From assembly GCA_964502735.1 (NCBI GenBank), contig CAZCYD010000024.1:1-38308 (forward strand): a stretch of 38,308 nt of DNA. Reading direction: 5' to 3'. The notes beneath the pieces are model-generated. The model was not told the DNA's origin, did not search any database, and was given only the letters and a program-made list of their open reading frames with translations. Below are positions 32,826 through 38,308 of the stretch, piece by piece. Each line of letters begins with the position of its first letter. Position 1 is the first letter of the stretch. The position numbers and the translations under genes were made by a program. The stretch is from JACKAN01 sp964502735 (GTDB lineage Bacteria > Bdellovibrionota > Bdellovibrionia > Bdellovibrionales > UBA1609).

Positions 32826-34070
32826 TTATCTTTTTTCTATTTGTTCTCCCACTGAGAAGGCTTCAATATAGTGAAGCTCACTTTTTGGTGAAATGTCACT
32901 CCATTCAGATCCATCCCACAAATATTCCCTTATGTGGTCCGGCGAAATAAATTGATTAGCTGCGGCTGTGTAACCGTAAGCTCCACAGGGGAAAAATAAA
33001 ATCCAATCGCCTCGATCTATATCTAGTGGAAAATCTACTGCCGGATGAATAAGATCATTTCTTGTTCCTAACGAACCATAAACCTGAAACTTACAATGGT
33101 TCTCTCGATGAGAAGAGCTTCTTATAACTTCACAATGAATCCCTTTTAAGTCAAAAACTGGCGACACCATATTGGTTGCTAAATGCTGTAGTCCTCCGTT
33201 TATAATGACTAAACGCTGTTCTGAGGAGCGTCTTTTCACAGCTAACACCTTAGCTAAATAAACTCCTGCTGTATTTACAATAAATCGCCCGGTTTCTATA
33301 TGAACAGGAATACCTAGATCTTTATCTTTACAAATAGAACTCATCTCTTCGGCTTGAAACTGGCACGAGCTTGGTAGGCCTGGACCTAAGTATAGAGCAA
33401 AATTTTTTGAGAAAGCTTTTGGATATTTCTTCTTTAAACTCAAAGCCTTGTCTAAAATCGACTTAAAAATTTCAATCGAAAAGCTTTCTCTACCTAAATA
33501 AGCATGAAAACCATCTAGTGGCGCACCAGACCATAAACGGAGCACTTCCTCCAGCTCTCCTTCTCCGATACCTAGCTTTTTAGCACTGCCACCTAAAGCT
33601 ATGCGAAGAGTTTTTTTTATAGCTCTTCCGTCTAAAGTATTTTTGTTCAGTTGAAGCTTATTCCACCGCTCAAGCTCTTTAAAACTGTCTAAGTGAATGG
33701 ATTGTACTCCCAATTGACCTGCCAGTAGCATCATTGCATCTGTTTTTGCTGGCCCTGATACTGTTATTTTCTTTCCATCTATCTTTAATTTTTTTAACAA
33801 TTCCAGCTCACCCAAAGAAGATGCATCAAGCCCATCAATATTAGAGATTATTTCTTTTATTATATAGGGATTGGGATTGGCCTTAATTGAATAGTAAATT
33901 GAGCTCCTATAATCCCCCCTATCAGGCCAGAATCTACGTAGCTCTTGAATATTACTTTTAAGCTCTTGGGTGGAATAAACAAAAATAGCTCCCTCTTTTT
34001 GCGCCCACCTACTCTCAAAAAAATGACTCTTTAAATTATCAATAAAAGATAATGTGTTTTTTGAAACCAT
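32826..34070 (-). CDS. PLP-dependent decarboxylase-like protein lacking the catalytic Cys (paralogue 2)
   Basis: A fold type III PLP protein of 414 residues, clearly paralogous to the gene at 29189. The PLP lysine K63 (YYSIKANPN), H189 (FHAYLGRE), ETGR (259-262) and the C-terminal CGAYGYTAA are present. The position of the catalytic cysteine is G335 (GSLGTRND), whereas paralogue 1 has C319 (GSLCLSHD). D339 is kept. In decarboxylases of this fold the cysteine from the neighbouring subunit protonates the product, so this protein may catalyse a different reaction. Alternatively it is a heterodimer partner of paralogue 1. It is the first gene of the downstream transcription unit; its promoter may be at 34078-34107. 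Confidence 0.86.
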   Translation of the reverse strand: MVSKNTLSFIDNLKSHFFESRWAQKEGAIFVYSTQELKSNIQELRRFWPDRGDYRSSIYYSIKANPNPYIIKEIISNIDGLDASSLGELELLKKLKIDGKKITVSGPAKTDAMMLLAGQLGVQSIHLDSFKELERWNKLQLNKNTLDGRAIKKTLRIALGGSAKKLGIGEGELEEVLRLWSGAPLDGFHAYLGRESFSIEIFKSILDKALSLKKKYPKAFSKNFALYLGPGLPSSCQFQAEEMSSICKDKDLGIPVHIETGRFIVNTAGVYLAKVLAVKRRSSEQRLVIINGGLQHLATNMVSPVFDLKGIHCEVIRSSSHRENHCKFQVYGSLGTRNDLIHPAVDFPLDIDRGDWILFFPCGAYGYTAAANQFISPDHIREYLWDGSEWSDISPKSELHYIEAFSVGEQIEKR

Positions 34071-34077
34071 AAACTAT

Positions 34078-34107
34078 ATCTTACAGATTTAATGCATAAT
34101 GGTACAA
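34078..34107 (-). promoter_or_regulatory. Candidate promoter of the decarboxylase-carrier protein operon
   Basis: Minus strand TTGTAC (34107-34102), an 18-bp spacer and TAAGAT (34083-34078), ending seven bases before the ATG at 34070. No ribosome site fits, so the message may be leaderless. It would serve the six genes down to 27448. Confidence 0.4.
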
Positions 34108-34127
34108 GACTTGAAAAGATTAAATTA

Positions 34128-34253
34128 ATGATTCTGCTGTCAATACTCACCGCCATGAGCGACTTCACGGATTTGGGTGAAGAACATCCCGTCAAAAAAC
34201 CTGAAACTTCATATTTAAGGCAGAAACTGGTTAGGCTTCCTTTACAAAACTAA
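34128..34253 (+). CDS. Possible 41-residue small ORF (weak)
   Basis: A short frame between the divergent genes at 34070 and 34308. It begins ATG at 34128, with another ATG at 34155 (MSDFTDLGEEHPVKKPET), and ends LRLPLQN-like at the TAA of 34251-34253 (sequence LVRLPLQN). It has no ribosome site at either ATG and no homology I know of. It is listed because it lies in a biosynthetic cluster with an asparagine-synthase-type gene, where short precursor peptides sometimes occur. It is more likely non-coding. Confidence 0.2.
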   Translation: MILLSILTAMSDFTDLGEEHPVKKPETSYLRQKLVRLPLQN

Positions 34254-34307
34254 AATCTTTACGTTAAAATAGGGTGATCGATAAACATTTGCAATAGTGA
34301 TGTGACA

Positions 34308-35543
34308 ATGAAAATTTTTTTGATGTCTCTTTTTATAATAGGCTTTTTCGCAACCAAAACTCATGCAAACGCCTCCCACTTATTTCCTGGACAAGAGATA
34401 AGCGCAAAATACAAATGCGATGTGGGTCCTTCCAGTTCGCAAACTCTCAGGTTTTGGAAAACGCAACCTGACGAAGGCGTTTACCAAATTGAATGGGTTG
34501 GAAAAAACATAGAATCTGGCCCTATTGAATTTGGAAAAGTTAATCCGCTCGCTTATATCTCTGGTTTAACTACGGAGGGTGTATTTCAGTTGAATTATTT
34601 CAATATGTCTATATCTGATAAGTCACTGCTAAATGCGACAAATCTCAAAGAGGGCACCTATAGTGGTAAGGTCAATATGATTAATTATGGGAAAAAATAT
34701 ATTGGAACTCTGTCTGTAAAGGTAGGGAAGCCTAAAACTATAAAAAGATCAAATCAACAAATTAACGTGACTCCTGTATCAACTAGATTTGAAAACTTTG
34801 ATAATCAAAATAATGTTTTTCGATTTGATTCAAACTTTGCCCCCGATTACCGCCTACACTACAATAAATCTGCCTATGTTTTCCTTAGGAATTCTAATCA
34901 AGAAGTTCCTTTATACGATTGTGAACTATTAACCTTTTCTCCGAATCTGGCGAACACGGGGCTTCCACTCACTTCAATTCAACTGCCAAAATCTGGCGCA
35001 GTTTTAAACTACAGTTGTGCTGGAGGTAACTCTAAAGAATTAAAAATGAAGGTTTTAAAAAGTGATGGAAACGACGCCAAACTAGAAATTATAAGCACTT
35101 CTTTAACAAAGTCGGTGGTTGGTCACCCGTGGAAGCTTTTCTTGAACATTCCCGATTTTATTTACAACCAAGAAAATAAACCTACTCATGTTTCTAAATT
35201 ATCTCCTGAGTTTTCAGCTAAAAAACTCTCACAGACGAATATAGACTCTTTTAGTTCAAATTTTGAGACCGACATTAAAGCAACAAAAACAAAGGAAAAT
35301 GGAAATCTTCTTATGTCCACAAGCTATTCTGAAAAGCAAATTGTCTCCACATTTGGTGAACTTGAATTATTTCCTGTCTACAGTGTGAAAAGTTCATCGC
35401 TTGGAGAAGATTATACAAATATCTTATACTCTCGTAAGCTTCAAGCACCTACGAAGATAATAAAGTACCTTGCCTCTAATCGGGTAAATGCCAAATCAAG
35501 TATTATTTGCAGCCTTAGAAGCATTGACCAAAAGACAAAATAA
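34308..35543 (+). CDS. Exported hypothetical protein inside the biosynthetic cluster
   Basis: No recognised family. From the ATG at 34308 the product is 411 residues, with a signal peptide (FLMSLFIIGFFATKTHANA). The mature protein is strand-rich with repeated Asn/Ser/Thr-rich motifs and three or more cysteines (YKCDVG, YDCELL, NYSCAGG, SIICSL) that may form disulphides. GTG at 34302 is in frame but does not improve the signal. The stop is at 35541-35543, only three bases before the assembly gap. It is the only plus-strand gene within the cluster and may be unrelated. Base composition looks like that of its neighbours. Confidence 0.55.
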   Translation: MKIFLMSLFIIGFFATKTHANASHLFPGQEISAKYKCDVGPSSSQTLRFWKTQPDEGVYQIEWVGKNIESGPIEFGKVNPLAYISGLTTEGVFQLNYFNMSISDKSLLNATNLKEGTYSGKVNMINYGKKYIGTLSVKVGKPKTIKRSNQQINVTPVSTRFENFDNQNNVFRFDSNFAPDYRLHYNKSAYVFLRNSNQEVPLYDCELLTFSPNLANTGLPLTSIQLPKSGAVLNYSCAGGNSKELKMKVLKSDGNDAKLEIISTSLTKSVVGHPWKLFLNIPDFIYNQENKPTHVSKLSPEFSAKKLSQTNIDSFSSNFETDIKATKTKENGNLLMSTSYSEKQIVSTFGELELFPVYSVKSSSLGEDYTNILYSRKLQAPTKIIKYLASNRVNAKSSIICSLRSIDQKTK

Positions 35544-35546
35544 ACC

Positions 35547-35646
35547 NNNNNNNNNNNNNNNNNNNNNNNNNNNNNNNNNNNNNNNNNNNNNNNNNNNNNN
35601 NNNNNNNNNNNNNNNNNNNNNNNNNNNNNNNNNNNNNNNNNNNNNN
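35547..35646. other. Assembly gap of 100 N
   Basis: An N run between the end of the exported gene and the asparagine-synthase-like gene. The true length and content are unknown. The 3' end of the minus-strand gene is lost here, and frames drawn across it are artefacts. Confidence 0.98.
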
Positions 35647-36479
35647 GAAAACTTTTGCTTAAGACGACTTCTATATTTAAAATCCTCATCTTGTACTTTC
35701 TCAAATCCCGTATACTTAGGTCTCGGTAAAATATCAAAGTGCTGCTGATAAAAGTTCAGTTTAATTTCTGCAGAGTTTAATAGATTTTTATTGTCTGGGT
35801 TGGAAATTAAATCCTGTATCAGAGGATCTAATATATAACTCAAGATCAGCTCTGGAGTGTATTGAAAAAAGCTCGGACAGGCCTCTCTTTCTCGAGCAAT
35901 AAAAAAGCGAAACCATGAAGCTATCCGCTCTTTTTCCCACAAGCTCCATATGCTCGTTTCTTCATCTTTTACTAACAGGCACTCTCCACTACCAATGACA
36001 GGGTAACCGGGTATCTGATCTGCTAACCACATACAAACTGTTAACTGCGGGGACAAGCACTGAGACACCTGAGCATAATAGTATGATTTGTCTTCCCAAA
36101 AAGAGATTAAATCTAGATCAAATATTTTGTAGGGAACATTCAAGGCCTCACAAGCAATGATTGCCCACGATATATCATGTATATTCAAATCATTTTTATA
36201 CCTAGCAATTACAGCCTGCACAGGAATACCAGACTCAACAAATGATCGTAGGGTCACTTCGCTATCGATTCCTCCCGAAAAAAGAACTGAAATTTCCTTA
36301 TCTGTTTGGCCAGCAATTAACCGGGCCGTACTCAGACACTCTTCTCTAAAGTTCTTTGGATACCTTTGACATTTACCATATTGCACGTTCCAACGCTCTC
36401 GTTTGCTTGAGCGAAATGGTGCCCCGGAATCATAATAAAACTGAAAATGAGACTGATACGTCAGGTGAGGCATTCTCAT
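35647..36479 (-). CDS. Asparagine-synthase-type ATP-pyrophosphatase, 3' end in gap
   Basis: Adenylates a carboxylate and forms an amide, or a lactam in related enzymes. About 277 residues are visible from the ATG at 36479. A GGGGG ribosome site overlaps the end of the previous gene, seven bases away. The PP-loop SGGIDS (68-73, in ISVLFSGGIDSEVTLRSF) is intact. The usual N-terminal glutaminase with Cys2 is absent, so nitrogen would come from ammonia or an amine substrate, as in beta-lactam synthetase-like or free C-terminal domain enzymes. YYAQVSQCLSPQLT and GYPVIGSGECLLV follow. The stop and C-terminus lie in the N gap at 35547-35646, so length and completeness are unknown. Confidence 0.75.
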
Positions 36480-36486
36480 ATGCCCC

Positions 36487-37080
36487 CTAATTTAGCTCTT
36501 GGGCTATGTCTGTTGGAGGTTTCGCATCCATAACAAGATGAAGCCTATCTTCTGTTCCGTAGTTAACCACTCGGTGAAGTTGGTTGACTCGAATAATATA
36601 ACAATCGCCAGTTGCTGGCATATGTGTTTTTTCCTGAGTTGTCATGTAAAAACACTTTTCGTTGGTGATAATTGGAATGTGAAGCCTATACATCAAATCG
36701 TCCTCTTTTGTATCCCTGTGCCACACCGACTCAGTTCCCGCGCGCAATCTGATAATTCTCGCCCTGTGTGGCTTAATGGGCAAAAGCTCATCCATTACAT
36801 ATTGGAGGTATCCATGACAAATCTCCGTGGGCTTGTCATATTTTTTTTGGCCTATTTTCATTTCTTGCCGTAACTTGGAGATTTCTTCGTCAGTCTTGCC
36901 TTCGTAGATAAGGTGCCCCTTATGCCAGCCATCCTTATAACTTCCGTCAGATGATAAGACGCTCCAACCCCCAAAAGCGTAATTTTGCTGCTCACTGGGA
37001 AGGGGAAGCACATAATCTATCACATGCTGCCTTAACTTTTCTAAATCAAACACTAATCCCAATTTAACCGTTAAAGACAT
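36487..37080 (-). CDS. Aspartyl/asparaginyl beta-hydroxylase-like dioxygenase
   Basis: Probably a 2-oxoglutarate/Fe(II) oxygenase that hydroxylates an amino-acid beta carbon. From the ATG at 37080, with GCGAGGG just before it, the product is 197 residues. The iron triad H121, D123 and H169 is in WHRDTKED and NQLHRVVNYG. R179 (TEDRLHLVMD) is the likely 2-oxoglutarate contact. YRLHIPIITN (131-140) matches the family's barrel core. The frame is open to 37122, but the internal start has the better ribosome site. It is seven bases upstream of the asparagine-synthase-type gene and 97 bp downstream of the second ATP-grasp gene. The substrate may be a cluster intermediate. Confidence 0.82.
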   Translation of the reverse strand: MSLTVKLGLVFDLEKLRQHVIDYVLPLPSEQQNYAFGGWSVLSSDGSYKDGWHKGHLIYEGKTDEEISKLRQEMKIGQKKYDKPTEICHGYLQYVMDELLPIKPHRARIIRLRAGTESVWHRDTKEDDLMYRLHIPIITNEKCFYMTTQEKTHMPATGDCYIIRVNQLHRVVNYGTEDRLHLVMDAKPPTDIAQELN

Positions 37081-37177
37081 AAACCCTCGCCGTGCTTGCT
37101 CAAGTAGGTAAGCAAGAACCAAAGCTCATTCAATATAAAACTATCAAAATTTATTCAAAACATAACCACTAAAATAG

Positions 37178-38308
37178 TTATTCAATTTCCCAATCTATCC
37201 TGTTGTATATTCTATACCAATTTTGCTCAGCTTCCATTAAATTACTGCCTGTTGTAGCTAAATAGCCTCGGTCTGCCATTTGCTTGTCCAAACGCTGCTC
37301 AAAAATTCTGTCGCCCTCTTTGACTTTAAGATCCTTTGAAACTACAACATTTCCCTCCGCATCAGAATCTTCATCAAAATCCGCGTCAAATCTCATATCA
37401 GGATAACTCATTTTGCGAACCTTCCCTTTAGGAAAGGGAAACCTCTGCCAAAATACTGCGCGACCTTGCGAACGACTTGTCTGGACGCTATTGGTATAAC
37501 CCCAATGAGAACTCACGAGGTTCTCAGCATGAATGGAATTTGAGAAAACCCATTCACTCAACAACGCCGCTGTTAAGCTAGCTCTTGGACCTGCGTCAAT
37601 TACGTGGAGGTCACCACTTTCCGACAAAATAAAATCTGCCATAAATGGCCCATCTGGATAGTTAAGAGCCAAAACAATTTTCTGAGCTATATCATTAATT
37701 TTTGTATCTAAACTCTCCTCAAGCGGCCAACAAAAGGCTTGTTCTGCACAGTAGGCATTTTCCGTCGCTCGTATTTCATAAGAAAACAACGAGCTGGCTT
37801 TACTGCCGATAACAACACCTGAAACCGACAGAACTCGTCCCTTAACTAGCTCTTGTATAATGTAACTCCCTCCGAGCCCCCCAGAATTGTACCGATAATT
37901 TCTAAGTCCATGCTTATTTCTGTTTCTATAAAAGAGATCCAACTCATCATAGTTTTCAAGTGGGGCCGTTTCTGGACCAAAAAAAGACTCTAAATCATAT
38001 ACGTTTTGAGCTACGAAAATTCCATAGCCGCCAGAACATAAAGACGGCTTGCAAATACAAGGAAATTTGATCTTTTCTAGATCAAATACGGGATACTCTT
38101 GGTCCTCCACCACTTGATAGACCAAAGGCGTCTTAATACCCTTTTTAGACAATTTTCTAAGGTATTTCTCTTTATTCCAGTTTTCATAATAAACATCAAT
38201 TCGACCCTTTAAAAAAGGAAATAGAATTGTCAAAACTAATTTAAATAAACTGTATTCTGTATATCTTGAAGTGCTTAATATTTTTTTAATCCCATGCCTA
38301 TAAAGAGC
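37178..38308 (-). CDS. ATP-grasp enzyme, 5' end outside the window
   Basis: A ligase of the ATP-grasp family, 376 residues visible. The frame has no stop from 38233 to the window edge, so the gene continues beyond 38308 and a TTG at 38233 should not be taken as its start. The N-terminal part shows YFLK-like pre-ATP-grasp residues and FPCICKPSLCSGGYGIFVAQ (K87, Gly loop near 93-96, counting from the edge). GPFMADFILSESG and VIDAGPRASLTAAL supply the metal and nucleotide region. It resembles CarB/PurK-type ATP-grasp domains more than the ligase at 30379. The C-terminal 90 residues are unique. It joins a carboxylate to an amine or thiol of unknown identity. Confidence 0.8.
   Translation of the reverse strand, partial: ALYRHGIKKILSTSRYTEYSLFKLVLTILFPFLKGRIDVYYENWNKEKYLRKLSKKGIKTPLVYQVVEDQEYPVFDLEKIKFPCICKPSLCSGGYGIFVAQNVYDLESFFGPETAPLENYDELDLFYRNRNKHGLRNYRYNSGGLGGSYIIQELVKGRVLSVSGVVIGSKASSLFSYEIRATENAYCAEQAFCWPLEESLDTKINDIAQKIVLALNYPDGPFMADFILSESGDLHVIDAGPRASLTAALLSEWVFSNSIHAENLVSSHWGYTNSVQTSRSQGRAVFWQRFPFPKGKVRKMSYPDMRFDADFDEDSDAEGNVVVSKDLKVKEGDRIFEQRLDKQMADRGYLATTGSNLMEAEQNWYRIYNRIDWEIE

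Noticed and set aside
23540..35650. Same mobile element at both gaps
   Set aside because: The only shared flank is TAAACC on the left side of each gap, six bases, too little to support an identical collapsed repeat.
35496..35748. Open frames crossing the second N gap, including the extended asparagine-synthase frame to 35496
   Set aside because: The Ns are translated as X and the part beyond the gap is antisense to the end of the exported gene, so these are artefacts.
27448..38308. NRPS-independent or classical NRPS siderophore locus
   Set aside because: Decarboxylase, ATP-grasp and hydroxylase genes occur in such loci, but no IucA/IucC-type synthetase, condensation domain or siderophore receptor is seen in the window.
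1..38308. tRNA, rRNA or CRISPR features
   Set aside because: I found no tRNA-like cloverleaf, conserved rRNA segment or regularly spaced repeat array on either strand by eye.

Overview
The window looks like a chromosomal scaffold fragment of a Gram-negative, AT-leaning bacterium, most probably a Bdellovibrio-like member of Bdellovibrionota (inference). The grounds are the many small exported proteins and beta-barrel-like outer-membrane proteins, and three lipoproteins whose signal peptides end in (F/Y)QNC instead of the textbook lipobox. Housekeeping genes (groES-groEL, rmuC, DedA, SulP, a PhoB/PhoR-like pair) are clearly bacterial. Two runs of exactly 100 N (23562-23661 and 35547-35646) are scaffold gaps. 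I see no rRNA, tRNA, CRISPR array, transposase or integrase.

1-11.4 kb: small exported or envelope genes, a lone CheY-like receiver, a DedA membrane protein, two divergent outer-membrane-type proteins, and a TetR regulator divergent from a small exported protein, with a clear operator and promoter between them. Then come the groES-groEL operon with a shared terminator, a SulP anion transporter and two exported unknowns. 11.6-16.1 kb: rmuC, an exported protein joining two haem c motifs to a barrel-like C-terminus, and an N2227-like methyltransferase with extra N- and C-terminal domains.

16.3-21.9 kb: a five-gene minus-strand operon. It encodes a DUF1588/DUF1585-like cytochrome, an FQNC lipoprotein, a Tat-exported DUF1501-like protein and two QNC lipoprotein cytochromes. 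It is bracketed by two 138-bp elements (16123-16260 and 22383-22520). Each is a perfect 49-bp inverted repeat around an identical 40-nt core. The arms differ between the copies, but every difference is compensated in the opposite arm.

22.5-27.4 kb: a peroxiredoxin-glutaredoxin fusion, a gap, a PhoB/PhoR-like two-component system, and a YqhD-type alcohol dehydrogenase that may be leaderless.

27.4-38.3 kb (continuing past the window): a minus-strand biosynthetic cluster. It has a free-standing adenylation enzyme, an acyl carrier protein, two type-III-fold PLP decarboxylases, an ATP-grasp ligase and a GNAT-like acyltransferase. Further upstream are an asparagine-synthase-type amidotransferase, an aspartyl beta-hydroxylase-like dioxygenase and a second ATP-grasp enzyme. 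Five consecutive genes have 4-nt stop/start overlaps. The set recalls the carrier-protein-bound decarboxylation of butirosin side-chain synthesis (BtrI/BtrJ/BtrK), but with an added adenylation enzyme and a second decarboxylase that lacks the catalytic cysteine. I regard this cluster and the paired palindromes as the two strongest candidates for something undescribed.
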